A model generated the notes under the pieces. It searched no databases, was not told where the DNA came from, and saw nothing but the letters and a program-made list of their open reading frames with translations. Source: Dillenia suffruticosa (taxonomy: Eukaryota; Streptophyta; Magnoliopsida; Dilleniales; Dilleniaceae). Taken from it: a stretch of 64,000 nucleotides of DNA. The translations under genes and the position numbers were made by a program. Shown one piece after another: positions 30,843 to 43,708 of the stretch; the first letter of the stretch is position 1; the number at the start of each line of letters is the position of its first letter. Location of the stretch: assembly GCA_033439265.1 (NCBI GenBank), contig JAVTVX010000010.1, forward strand, positions 12,446,001 through 12,510,000. Direction: 5' to 3'.

Positions 30843-33800
30843 CACATAAAAAATATATTTTTTTTATTTAAATATTGATTTTGTAAAACCCAATTAAAAA
30901 ATTAATTTTTTAATATTTTTTTTAAAATTTGAGATTAATTAAAAGAATTTAATATTTTATTATTAAAAGTAAGAGAGGGTGGTACATAAAAATAACATAT
31001 GACATAACTCACTATTGTACCTAACAAGGGTCACTTAAAAAAAATAAAAAAGAAGATTTCTCCGTGGATCTTCATGGATTAGTAGCCCTTAAATCGTCAT
31101 TTAAGAGATGAAATGACAAAATGAGTAGATGTCCTTGGATAGCTCGATCAAACAATCATGGCCGTACAGGGATTGTGGAATGGCCCACTTTAAAGATACT
31201 CATGTTGTTATCTTTTCCTCACAAGAAGATGACAAAGTTATTAAGAAAGATTTTCAAGTTTTTCCGCAAGAGAATTATATACTTATATTCCGATTACCAC
31301 ATTATATAAATCGATTTATATTTTTTCTTCCATGTTGTGATTGAAAGGGTGGGAGGGGCAACGGATTAGTGTGTCAACCTCTTATAAGCACCACCGCGGG
31401 AGTCCTCATCTACTATTGTTTAAAGAGCTAGTGTATTACGGAGGCAATACTTGATTTACCATTATCCTATTGTAAACAGATTACACAAGTTTATTACCTT
31501 ATTGATCATTGGATTTTGGCTAAAATTTTAAATGGCTGAAGCACAAGTATTCCATAATTAAATTGCGTAACAAGTGTGGTCTGATATGATATTGACATTT
31601 GATCTTGTATTTATTTTATCTATTTATTTATCCGAATTAATCGATTAATTCGATTTAAATATATGAAACTCAGTTTAGTTTAAAAACGAATTCTCTGACT
31701 TTTTTATTTTTTTTGGTTCGCAAGATATTGGATCCTGGTGTGAATTCCTGGTGTGAATCAGCCATTGATAGATTGACAGCTCATGTGGTGGGTCTCGCCA
31801 TCTTCCAACAGTACTTGCTATTTTGTGTACTCTTGATTTTTTATATCTCACAGAATGAAAATAAAATTGCAAGGGAAGGTAGCATGAGTAGTGGCAAATA
31901 GATATCAGACAATAACAACATATATAGAAAGAAAAGATTTACAGTCGTCTGAGAAGATCGTCAGCATTCAATTCTTGTAGTTGTACCTCTTCTACCACAT
32001 GTGGTGTGGCCCGGTAATTTAAAATTATATAATTAGAGTAATTTTTTAATAAAATCATTAAATAATCACAATCAATGTTAGAAACTTGTACTTTCTGAAA
32101 AGATTTTTAGGCGTACCAAGTGTCGGTTTGTACCTGCTTGTGTTTGCATTTTGATCATTGAATAGCTGTGTTCTCTGCATTATTAGCATCTTTTAATAGA
32201 AATTTAGCCTTTGATTCCTTATTTAGAAGACACCCATGACTTATCTTAAACACTTCGCATGTCCGTGCAACGCAGGTATTGATACTTGTTCTGTCTTTCT
32301 GATTTGCTAAAATTTAATTTACTTAATTTTATGTAGTGTTGCTTTTTTAATAATTGTTCTCAAGTTATATAATATGTTTTTTTCTTTAAAAAAAAAGATT
32401 TCAAATTTTAATCATTCAAATGATTCGAAATTTTTAGTTTTAACTGGGACTTTTAAAAAAATTTACACCCTCCTCGTTGCCACTTGAAAGGAAAATTTTA
32501 ATCATAGGCTCTCTAATGACTAATAACATCTATATTAAATTTGATATTTTTGATATTCGATCTTATATATATATATATATGTATAACTTTGATTGTGCGA
32601 AGGATCCTTGTGACGTTGGAGTTAGAAAGTTGTATCAACCGATATAAAAGTTTAATAGTAAAATATTAAATTCTTTTAATTTTAATTTTAAGTTTAAATT
32701 TTAAAAATTAAAAAATATCTATAGAGAGAGTTCAACCTTTTGGAGAGTAATATTTTAACAAGATTCATCCGTAACTCAAATAACAAGACAAGGTTAGAGA
32801 GAGAGAGAGATGGAAAGTTGTTCGCCCAAAAGGTCCAGGTTCGTGAACCGCCCCGGAATTCAAGGTAGTGGACCATAAGTTGTCTTTTGGACCAGGCCTC
32901 CATTCTTTTCCACATGAGGTCAACTTTGAACCTTTTGCCTAACGTGCGAAATCATATTCCCCGTTTGAGTCTGGATTACTAGTTTAGGGAGGGGAGTGAT
33001 TGTGGGAATACGGAGTTCGAGTCGGATAGAGGTGCCGTTGGGAATGGAGGGTGGGGTTATGGTGACCGAGGAGTATGTGAGGTGTCTCGTAAGCATTGCG
33101 AATGGGAAAATAGAGGAGAATAGGAGTGAGAGGTTTTTGAGGGCTTTGAAGGAGAAGTGTTTTGTGGGGTTGGGAAATGAGGGTGTGGTTTGTGAGGAAT
33201 TTGAAAGGAATGGGGTAGTGGGCACTGAGGATGAGCGGTATGTCTTCAATTTATTAAAAATAAATTAATTTAGCTCACTAGATACTAATATAAAACGAGT
33301 AAGATCGACTTTTCAGGGAACGATGAATTCACTTTTTTTAAGGAAATAAGAATATGAGAGTTGATAATTAAAAGAAATAAATAATTGATAAAGGAAAATA
33401 AAAAAAATAAAATTAAAAGAATAAAAATTAATGAAAAATCAATTTCTAGTCATAAAATTATATCCACCTTGATTCGATTAAATTGATCATCGATCTATTT
33501 AATAAATTTTAAAAATTATAAATAAATTAGTTATAGTCATTCAGTAATGGTCAAACAATTAATCTCTCTTTACTTCATTGATAATTAAAAGAAAATCGTT
33601 AATTATTTCTCTAATTAAAAACAATTCGAGATAAGTTCGTAAGATTTAGTATTTTAATAGTATTAAGATTTAGAGAGATTTAATTCTAATTAATAAATAC
33701 GTAAACATGTTTATTTAAATTAAATTATTTAATTCCATGATATAGATTAGACTACTTGTAAAATTGTGAATTTATGCCATACACCACTATATTAAAATAA

Positions 33801-35480
33801 ATAAATAATTATGAATTTGTCATTTTAATTAATTATAAATTATTTAGTAAATTCTAAACAATCATAAATACCAAAATGTGAGAATTAAATAAATATTTAT
33901 GAGATATTGATGTAGTATGTTTAATTAGATCTCACAACCATGAAGAATCAAGACTTAAATAACCCTTCAATTAGGGAGAAAAAAAAAACCTAGTAACAAA
34001 ATGTTGAAGAAGTAAAAAACAAGAAAAATAAATAAATTCATTGAAAATAATACAAACGTACCTCCTCTTATGGAGGAGTTTAATAGGAGTAGATTTTCTA
34101 TTTTAATAGAAAGTTTTCCTAAATCTTAATAACTATTAAAAAAAAAACTCTTATCAAAAGAAAATATTCTAATTGATTTGAAAAAGAAAAATTCTCTAAA
34201 AGATAAAATATTATAAAAATTGGATTTTCTAAAACTCTATTTCTAAATATCAAAAATGGTCAAAATTGTGAAAATTTTTAATACTTTCAAATCAAACTCA
34301 AATTTTCCTGGAAATCACGTGAAAATAAAAAAGAATAATGTTGACTCGGTTTTTAAAATATTTTACAATAATTTTCAAAATCCATATATTCACACGCTAA
34401 CGTAAAGGTATAGATGTCCACCCTTTTTACCACCTATGCATCAATTCTCTTAATGAACTTCTTTTTCTTCGTCTTTCTTCCCAACTCTTTTTTATCACTT
34501 ATAAAATATCAAATATTATAAAACATAATTATTAGTATAATAATTATCTAAAAATTAAATAAAATTAATTAAATTATTACACAAATTTATATCTTATGGA
34601 TGAATGTTTGGAGTTTTAGAGAACAAGTGGAAATGACATTAATGATGGGAATTTTGAGGCCTTGGAGGCTAATAGTGTTGCGGCCATCAAATTGGCTATC
34701 TGAAACTTACGCTTGGCCAGAAAATCATGAAGGGCAGAGTGAGCTTTTTTTTTTTCTTTTTTGGTATAGGAAGTTGAAGATGAACGTGGGAAATTAAAAA
34801 AGAAAAGAAAGAAAGAGAGTGAGGGATATAATAGACATTTTACATGTCTCTATTACGTGCCCATTATTTTTGTAAAATTTCATCCACTTATCACCCTTTT
34901 TAAAATCATAGAGAGAAAAATAGATATATTTGAATTATGAGGGCAGTATATGGTTGTCAATCAAAGAACGGAGGGACAAAGTGTGTAATTAAGCATGTGA
35001 AACGATTCAAAACAATCTCGGAGCTTGTGAAGACCATACAATGTGTATAAAACTGCAACATGCTGGATCACCAATTCGTTTAAAAATCATTAAAAAGTCT
35101 TTTATTAGTCTTATAAATTTTATTTATTTCTTAATTTATTTTTGATAGTTTCCATTTACTTACACAATGGTTATCAGCTATTGACCATAGTCATTTTATA
35201 CATATCTTGCAATTGAATTCTGAATGATAAGTGCTACAATTTGCGATTCTTTGATAATTATTGATCGGATGGAAGAGAATTTGGCAAAATTGACTTCTAA
35301 AAAGTCAATTAACCTAACAAGCAAGATTTGAATTTCAATGCATTTCTCCAACCTTAATACCCTCTTGACAGTGGCAATACCACAAGGAAATAACACCGTA
35401 ATTGTTTATTTAGAGTGTTTATACAGAAATAGAAGCTCAGCAACCATTTTCTGAGATGTTTGTTATAGTCGGTGTGTGTA
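30843..35480. other. Intergenic AT-rich region
   Basis: Very AT-rich DNA with many short homopolymers and TA tracts and no recognised gene. One less AT-rich island (about 32880-33250) contains an unassigned open frame, listed separately. The rest (33260-35190) shows no motif I can name. Confidence 0.55.
33044..33268 (+). other. Unassigned open frame in a G-rich island
   Basis: From the ATG at 33044 a frame of 74 codons reads with a normal amino-acid mix (Glu, Val, Arg, Lys), ending in AT-rich DNA at 33268. The frame stays open upstream to about 32996 without an ATG. The base composition is unlike its surroundings, as for a captured exon fragment. I do not recognise the protein. The minus strand is also open across the same stretch, so coding status is uncertain. 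Confidence 0.2.
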
Positions 35481-35491
35481 TAAGCAGCACT

Positions 35492-35581
35492 CTTTTTTTT
35501 TTTTTTTGGTACAAAGATGCAATCAAATGGAATAATAGAAGTGGGAAGACTCTACCACTCGATCTTTCCCTAAGGGACGTG
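35492..35581 (-). mobile_element. Short SINE-like insertion abutting the P450 stop codon
   Basis: TAAGCAGCACT at 35481-35491 is duplicated at 35582-35592. The 90 bp between, read on the minus strand, hold an A-box-like GAGTGGTAGAG and end in TTTGTACC followed by poly(A) (T run at 35493-35507). The duplication begins one base beyond the stop codon (35593-35595) of the P450 gene upstream, so it now forms the start of that gene's 3' UTR. Confidence 0.7.
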
Positions 35582-35592
35582 TAAGCAGCACT

Positions 35593-38096
35593 TTAATATC
35601 CTGATCTGCGGGTTGCGCGAATATGGAGTCCTCCATCAACATGTAAGGTGATCATGCTTCTGTAGTTTACTTGTTTGGTTTCATCACCAAGCTGGAACTT
35701 GAAGCTGCCCAATAGAACAGCTGAGAAGATCTTCATTTGCCTATACGCAAACTCCTTTCCTAGACATATCCTTGGTCCTGCCTGCATAATTTACATTCAA
35801 CATATCAAAAATTGATCTTATCCTAACGTGGCATAAATATTTACTAGATTCAAAATGACTAAGGTTACAATGTTCACCTGGAAGGCTGTAAATTTGAAAG
35901 GACTCTCTTGCTGGAACATGCCATTTTCATCGAGCCATCGCTCAGGTCGAAATTCCTCGGAATCATCACCCCAGAGGAATTTCATTCTGCCCATAGCATA
36001 AGGATGGTACACAAGCAAATCCCCTTTTCTCACACTATACCCGTCTGGCAATGTATCATCCGAAAAACAGAGTTTCCCATCCTGCAATGAAGTTTTGGTT
36101 CTTATTATATAGATAAAAGTATGTGATCAATGATTGTGGAAAAATGCTGTCTCATGGTCGTAACTAATTCATTATCTGGTAAATGTTAGCCCTCAACCCT
36201 GTCAGAAGATTTGTTGCATCAGATAGGCATTTGTTGTTTGTATCCAAAAACTGATATACATGGTAAAATGGCATTGTAATTTGGGAGCTTTTACCATTGG
36301 AACTGCAGGATAGATTCTGAGTGTCTCGGTCAAAGAAGCATGAAGATATTGCAATTTGTCAATGGCTTCTTCAGTCAAACTATTTGCAATCTCTTCAAAA
36401 GTTGAGTCACCTTTTATCTTTGTTGCCTCTCTCACTTCTTGTGCAATCTTTTCTTGTATATGTGGGAACTTGCAGAGCATGTATATGAACCAGGAAAGAG
36501 TAGATGCCGTTGTGTCCTTGCCTGCTATTATGAAACTGAGGATTATGTCCTTCAAGTACTTTGGATCCGTCTCTTTCAATTCCAAGAACCTTGATAAAAC
36601 ATCCCCTTTCTTTGTCATCTGCCATTCAAAATTTTTCATGTATAACTATTATTTTCTGAAAATTTTATTTGAACTCCTACTCTGTACTCACAATTCATAC
36701 TTCGGATTTATGTGGCATAGAAAAATCTAAAACAGGATTAAAGCAGAGGAAATGCTTGCCTTTGATTCATGTTCCGATTTGTGGAGTTGCTCAATTTTGC
36801 TTCTGATTACCTTATACACATATTCATCAACCACTTTTACACATTTTTTCAGCTTTGCTTCTGATCCAATATTTAAGAACTTCTTGATCTTCCAAAACAC
36901 ACTGACATAGCGATACAGGATTATTGCACTTGCTTCATCAAAGCAATCAGAAAATCTATTACCCTCTTCATTTGTTCCACACATGCTGTCCAGTTCCACC
37001 CCAAGAATGATCTTGAACACCGAATCCAAGGTTGATTTCATAAAGAGGTTCTGAGGAAAAAAAATTTAATCATAGTGAATGGAGAAAGACTTGTCGAGAT
37101 ATAAAACAATTACTAATGTTTTCCTCCACAAGTTTGTGATTTTGAAGTAAATAGTTATTTCATAAAATTTGAGATGGTATGAGAGTAGAATCCTAATTTT
37201 GAGTGATGAATTTACATGTTTTAATTAATTACTACACATGAGATAATATTAAAATAAAATACTTAAAAACATCTCTCTTCGTAAGTTTGAATTTTTAAAC
37301 TAAGTGATTACCATACAAAATTTGAAAAGATTATTATTCTACCGAATTGTACTCTTTTTTTGTTTGGATTCAACCGAATTGTAGTCTTACTTGTATATCT
37401 AGTGATTGATTGGTGTTTGCAGCTTCAGATAGTACTCGAGCAACTTTTGTCACGTTATCTTTGAAGACGAAAGAGCTGAAGTCCCTGAGTATCTTAGTAG
37501 AAAATTCATAACTTGATTGCTTTCTCTGGTGTCGCCATTTTTCTCCATCAACCGTGAAGATCCCATCACCCAAAAGATCTGTCATCAGGTTATAGAAGAA
37601 CCATCCCTGAAAAAAATTTCCTTATTTTAGTTTTTTTGGGAAAGATATAAGTACCAAGTCAATCATACTTTACTCATAACAAAGTTCAGAATTATCCATG
37701 AAAGTCAGAAGAATCAGAGCTCACTTTATCAATTCTAATGCATATAGTCAAGCCATGATAGTAAGTCTGGGCAAGCATAAATGCTAAATTAATTACCTTG
37801 CCATAGTTCGGAAAGTTTGTTTTGAGCATATACTCCACAACTGCAGGATCTGTAGTGTAAATCTCATCATGTCCAACGTTGAGCAACCGAAAGGTCTTGT
37901 GCTTGCGCGCGAGGTCGGTCATGTAGTCGTGCAGCCTATTGAAGTTGAGTAGCTCATGGAAGACTGTTCCCATAACCGGGTGGTATTTCCTTGTGCTCTC
38001 TGATGACTTTTGAGTATAGATTCTGATTATGAAGACTGCAAGAAGTGCACCTAAAGCTATCATCGCCTTGTAGGTGAAATCTGAGAGGAAGTCCAT
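35593..38096 (-). CDS. Cytochrome P450, CYP704-type, first of three tandem genes
   Basis: Six exons: 38096-37797, 37606-37391, 37050-36760, 36618-36295, 36081-35878 and 35781-35593, all phase 0, giving 507 residues. An N-terminal membrane anchor (about 8-28) is followed by the P450 fold: I-helix AGKDTTAS, K-helix ETLR, FRPERW, and heme loop FQAGPRICLG with the axial Cys. CYP704 enzymes hydroxylate fatty acids at the omega end in the ER, feeding cutin, suberin or pollen-wall polymers. The donor of intron 3 reads AAG/GCAAGC, a GC-AG intron; the exon boundary is supported by alignment with the two paralogues. All expected catalytic residues are present. Substrate and subfamily letter cannot be read from sequence alone. 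Confidence 0.93.
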
Positions 38097-39132
38097 AGTT
38101 TTTTTTTGTTTTGGGGGGGGGGGTGGGAGGGGAGAAATAGAAGACGTCCTAGAAATGGAGTTAGGACTCCAATTAAATAAGACAGTTACGGGAAAGGTTG
38201 TGAAGATGGATGTCTATCAAAGACGATATGCACGATGAACAACAACCTTGTTTTGGCCGTAACCTTTTGTTTGTGCATGTTCCAAAATGTAGTTTAGGAC
38301 CGTCTTGCATGAAACGTCTTTTTCAAAACATTTTTCGATTTTGAAACGTATCAACATACCAAAATTAATTAATATTTACACAATGATTCTTTTATTTTAT
38401 ATATTTATATATATAATTTTTTATATTTAATAAATTATTTACTTATTTAAATTATATTTTTTTTATTATTTTTCTTATGATTAATAATTAAATATTTTAT
38501 TATTTTAAATTTTTATTATAAAATATGACTATTTTATTATTTTTATAAAATAATTAAAATTTACATAAAAATTACTATATTTTTTATACCTACATATTTT
38601 TCATATTTTTATTTTCTTTATTTTTATGACATAGGTGACTTTAAATAAGGTAGCTGGGTGTTGGATATAAACATGGTTGGTTATCAGAGATTATATACTC
38701 AAGAATATACTACAACACAACCTGGTTACCATGTTTGGGCCATGGCCAATATCCTCTGGTTTGTGACTCATCTCATCACGTGTCTGAAGCTCCAAAGTCC
38801 GCATTTGAGGGGCTACAATTTTCGTTAGACAGCGCAATTGCGATTGGGACATAAGCAATTCATCATTTTTCTATAAATGCAGTCCAAAATGTGGTCGCAT
38901 AAAATCTATATAAAACAGAAAATGTAAAACGAAAACAAGACTCCAAAATGGTCAATTTTTTTTTTTTTAATTCTTATCTCATTAATAATGTAGACAGAAA
39001 ATATATAAAATAAAATACAAAATAAAACTTTGGAATCTACTCCGGAATATTTTCCGTGTATGCCACCTTCAATCTATCACATTCATATTTATCTATTTAT
39101 TTATTTTTGTTGATAAAAAAATATGACCAACA

Positions 39133-39166
<34 letters not shown>

Positions 39167-39888
39167 AGGAAATATTCACACGCTATTCTCAAAAACTGAA
39201 CAGAAACTCGTCCGAAAGACCCATCCGTCAAAAGGATAGGAATGAAAAGCTACCCACCGACGAAGCTCATGAGCTACAGTCTTCTGCTTCCATAACAAGA
39301 TTTTATTTTATTTTGTTTTTCCATTTTTATTTGATTTTTCTTCTTCTTCTTAGTCTTGTGCCAATATTTGACTGAGAGTCAAACTTGTAATCCTTCTACC
39401 ATACAATTTCTCCAAATGCAAATGAGAAATTTTGAAGTAGATTCATCTACAATATGAGCTGTCATATTTGATGAACCCTAATATAAATTTTATTTTTTGA
39501 TTTCCGTGAGAATTTTGGTTTATCTATTATGCAGACAAAAAAAACAATAAATGGACATGTGCCGGTGCTATATACACTTCTACCAGAAAAACCAATATCA
39601 GACGGACAAAAAAAATTTCTTTAGTAATAGTGATGGATTTTTTACGGATTAAGAATGAAAATATTTCTATCGCTAAATCTTAAAAAAATAAAAATAATTA
39701 TAAAATTATTAGTGACGGATTAACGACAAAATATTTACTGACGAAAATATTCTATCGCTAATTTCTGTTGGTGATTTGATGAAGAAAAAAAAATAAAAAA
39801 GATATATGTATAGTTATTAGCGATGGAAAATTAGTGAAGGATTATCAACGGAAAATTAATGACGGATTACCAACGGATTAGAGACAGC

Positions 39889-39985
39889 TTTTTTTATTTT
39901 TTTATTTTTTTTTATTTTTTTATTTTTTTATTTTTTTATTTTTTTATTTTTTTATTTTTTTATTTTTTTATTTTTTATTTTTTTA
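39889..39985 (+). repeat. ATTTTTTT minisatellite
   Basis: About a dozen copies of an 8-bp unit, one A per seven T, lie in an otherwise AT-only stretch inside the CACTA-like region. Confidence 0.85.
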
Positions 39986-40195
39986 ATTTTATTTAATAAT
40001 TCTTATTATTTTTATTTTATTTTGCAAAGAATAATATTATTTTAATTTTTCAAATTTTTTATTATTTTATTTTAAGTAAAAATAAAATTATTTTATTATT
40101 TTATAATAAATTATAATTTTATATTATTTTAATATTATTAAAAAATAAGAAATAAAGATAATAAGTAAAAAAAAAAAGTAAGTATAGTCAAATAT

Positions 40196-40290
40196 CTTGT
40201 TTGGTCTAGTGGTTAGTGTGCTCTCATATTTTCCTTTGACAGGGTTTGGGCTAGGGCTGGAGCTGCTGTATAAATTTTTTTTCATAATTC
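40196..40290 (+). mobile_element. Possible degenerate SINE head
   Basis: TTGGTCTAGTGGTTAGTGTG resembles a tRNA A box, and AGGGTTTGGGCTAGGGCTGG about 40 bp later could be a decayed B box. No target duplication was identified, so the call is weak. Confidence 0.25.
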
Positions 40291-41368
40291 AAAAATCAGC
40301 AATGAACCCTAGTCCGTTGCCTCATTTATCACTGGTTTTTTTTTTAGTTTTAACGATGGATTTTTTTTTATCACTAATAATTAGTAGGATGTTTTTTTTA
40401 ATGGATTTAATGATAAAAAAAAATCTGTTGTTAATATTTTTTAACGAGGGATTTTAAGTCATCAATGACGAATTTTTTTTTGTCGCTGAAGTCATTGATA
40501 GCTATAGAAAAGGATATTTTCCGGACGTGTGGTGTGGCATTAGCAAGTACGTTTCGTGGCACCGGCAATGACGCGCTGTCTTGCCTTTTTGCCCTCTGGA
40601 GTTTGCAGATGTAAACGGCGTGAGCTGGAGTGTACTGTTCTTTTAGCATGTGGAATAGAGAGTGCATATATCCTAAGCCACAAGATTTGCATTTTGGGGT
40701 TGGGGGGGGGGGGTTGGGGAAGATAATTTGTTTAGCATGTACGATGAATTTGAGGAGAGAGTATTTTGTATTTAACAAAGTTTTTTTCTTTTGTTTTTGT
40801 TTTTTTTCCTTTTTGTAAGGAAGATTCATGAGTATATATCTTTTGCTAGTTGATAAGAAGGATACTGATTATATATAACCAAAGAATGAAATTAAAGTTC
40901 CTGGTCGATCATGCCACAAGGACTTTCATTTTAAAATGGGTATATTCTCAGGGGACAGCGTAATGATACAAACCCTCTCCCTCAATCTATGATTTCAAAT
41001 TTAAATTTTTATATAATAAAAAAAATTTTAAATAGATCTAAAAAATGTTGATTAAGCCCAACATCATGGGCTTCAATGAGCCCACACATCCTTGATCCAC
41101 GAGGGAAGGATCACAAAAGGGAACAAAATCAAAATTAGGGTTTTGACCTAAAACGATGCATTCCCCCCTTCCCAACCCACCCACACACACACACACAAAA
41201 AGACTGTCTGGATTACATTACAAGTTGTCAAATTCATCAAATGTGTCTAAGTTTGAATTCTATCTTCTAATCTAAAAATTCTGGTGAGATTGTTTTGATA
41301 AGTATAATGTTCAAGTATTGTTTATTTTTTCTTCTGCTCTTATTATTATTATTATTATTATTATGTCA

Positions 41369-41406
<38 letters not shown>

Positions 41407-41635
41407 CTAGAAGTCTATAATAATGGAGAAGAAACATTTTGATCATTGTCAAAAATCTAAAATCAACCGATCCAAAGAATTTTCTAATATTGCTGTGTAC
41501 ATTGATGCTCATGTCCAAACACGCTGGAATTTGCGGAGTGGTTCTTTATGTACGTTTGACATATCTTTTCAATCATTTGTAGGTTCACGATTATAATTCA
41601 CAAAGGAACATGATCTTATGATTAATGTTTGCTAC

Positions 41636-43612
41636 TTAAGGATCTCTTGCGCTTCGTCTTGCCAATCTAGGGGAGGCAGAAACATGGAGACCCCCATTGA
41701 TGTGCAGCGTCAGCATAGTTCTATACTTTATAGTCTTTTGATCATCGCGAAGCTTGAACTTGTAGCTGCTGAAGAGAATAGCAGAGACGATCTTCATCTG
41801 TCTATAGGCGAAGTCCTTTCCCATGCATATTCTCGGTCCTCCCTGCACGTGACAATACCAATTTAATCCATCAACTTCCTTTTTTTTTGTGCATAATTTT
41901 AAGTTATCTGTTTGTCTGCTTTACCTGGAAGGCTGTGAACTTAAAAGAGCTCTCTGGCTGGAAAATGCCATTTTCATCGAGCCATCTCTCTGGTCGAAAA
42001 TCCTCCGCATCATCACCCCACAATGATTTCAATCTTCCCATGGCATACATGCTGAACACAACTAAATCCCCTTTCCTCACACTGAATCCGTCTGGTAAGG
42101 TATCATCCGAAAAGCATAGCTTTGCATCCTATGACATCAAGAAAACCAATAGCGTCGGTCTACACGTTTGTTCAAGGTTTATGCTATAGTTACATTTGCT
42201 TGTGTGCAGGCTTACTTACCACCGGAACTGCAGGATAGAGTCTGAGTGACTCGGTGAGAGCTGCGTGGAGATACTGCATCCTGTCTAAGGCTTCCTCGGA
42301 CAAACTCCCCGCAATCTCCTCCAAGGTTGAATCTTCTTTTATGTTGGCCGCTTCACTTACTTCTTCTGCAATTTTTTCCTGCACATGAGAATGCTTGCAA
42401 AGCATGCACACAAGCCACGAAAGAGCTAGAGCTGATGATTCTTTGCCGGCAACTATGAAACTCAAGGTTATGTCCCTCAAGAACTTGGGGTCAATGTTCT
42501 CTTTCAATTCAAGAAACCTTGACAAAATATCTCCTTTCTTCTTCTGTTATTCATCAATTGATCTGAGTAACTATTGGCTTTTCATCAATTAAAAAGAAGA
42601 AAAGAAAAAAGGACTAGAAGGCACTTACTAGTGTATTTTCTGTCAATGTGTCGGCTTGTTCAATTTTTCTTTTGATTACTTGATACACATAATCATCAAC
42701 CTCTTTTATGCTTTTCCTTAACTTTGCTTCAGATCCAATGTTGAGAAATTTCTTGATTCTCCATAAAACATCGGCATATCTGTAAAGGGTTAGGGCACTA
42801 GCTTCATCAAAGGCACGACAGAATCTAACAGCTACTTCATTTTTCCCGTACATGCTGTCTAGTTCCACACCCATGATGGTCTTGAACACCGTCTCCATGC
42901 TCGATTTTGTAAACAGGTCCTGCAAATGAATTAAACAGTTAGGTTTTGGCTGGCTCATTTCTTTTTCTTTTTCCCACGTAGGTCATCTCTCTCTCTCTCT
43001 CTCTCACCTGGACATCCACCGTTTGATTGGATGATGCAGCTTCCTCTATTATCTGAGCAACCTTCACTGCATTTTCTTTAAACACTACACTGCAGAAATC
43101 TCTAAGTACATAGGTTGAAAATCCATGGCTGGCTAGTTTCCTCTGTTGCCGCCACTTGTCTCCATCAACAGTAAAGATCCCATCCCCCAGAAGATCTGTC
43201 ATAATGTCATAGTGGTATGTCCCCTGCAACAATCATTTTGATAGGAACTTAGTAATGAAAACAAAAGGGCACAACAGTTTTACAGATGGCATTTGATGAT
43301 TAAAATTACCTTGCCGTAGTTTGCAAAGTTTGTTTTTAGCACATGTTCGAGGTTTGTAGGGTCCGAGGTGTGGATCTCACTGTGGGTGATATTAAGCAGT
43401 CTGTATGTCCTATGCTTGCAGGCAAGGTCATAAATATAATCATGAAGCCTGTGAAAATTTAGCAGCTCATGGAAGACGGTGGAGGCAATTGGGGGGTACT
43501 TCTTTTGCTTTTCGGATGATTTCTGGGCAAGGATTTTTAGTATAAGGATGGTGAGAATAGCGAAAGCTGTTGCCAATGCTGCAGAGGTAAAACTTGGGAG
43601 GTGAAAATCCAT
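41636..43612 (-). CDS. Cytochrome P450, CYP704-type, second tandem gene
   Basis: Six phase-0 exons: 43612-43310, 43223-43008, 42919-42629, 42543-42220, 42128-41925 and 41842-41636, giving 514 residues. Exons 2-5 have exactly the lengths of the first gene (216, 291, 324, 204). It has an N-terminal anchor, ESLR, FRPERW and heme loop FQGGPRICMG. The I-helix reads AGKESSAL where the paralogues have AGKDTTA or AGKDTSA: Glu for Asp and Ser for Thr in the acid-alcohol pair that handles oxygen activation. Such conservative changes may keep activity but alter it. The C-terminus is about six residues longer and basic (RLARRSARDP). Intron 3 is only 85 bp. Confidence 0.93.
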
Positions 43613-43695
43613 AATGAAGATCACCGTCGGATTACGAGGAAGTTTTTGTGTGTTGTCGATATTTTTCAGGAATACCTTGTGATAAAGGCATTGAC

Positions 43696-43708
43696 TTTAT
43701 ATATAAAA
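43696..43708 (-). promoter_or_regulatory. TATA box of the second P450 gene
   Basis: The minus strand reads TTTATATATAAAG about 84-96 bp upstream of the ATG, a normal spacing for a plant gene with a short 5' UTR. Confidence 0.5.

Larger units (their letters stand above)
39565..40500. mobile_element. Possible degenerate CACTA-type element
   Basis: The motif family GACGGATT / GCGATGG / TATCGCTAA recurs many times at about 39630-39890 and, more sparsely, at about 40350-40490, as in the subterminal repeats of non-autonomous CACTA elements. A CACTTCTACCAGAAAA stretch at about 39572 resembles a CACTA terminus. No matching right terminus or 3-bp duplication was found. Confidence 0.3.
38097..41635. 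other. Intergenic region between P450 genes 1 and 2
   Basis: AT-rich, with a G run just upstream of the first gene, poly(A) at about 39137-39164, a CACTA-like remnant at about 39570-40500 (listed), ATT and GA microsatellites at about 41337-41364 and 41372-41404, and no supported gene. Confidence 0.5.
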
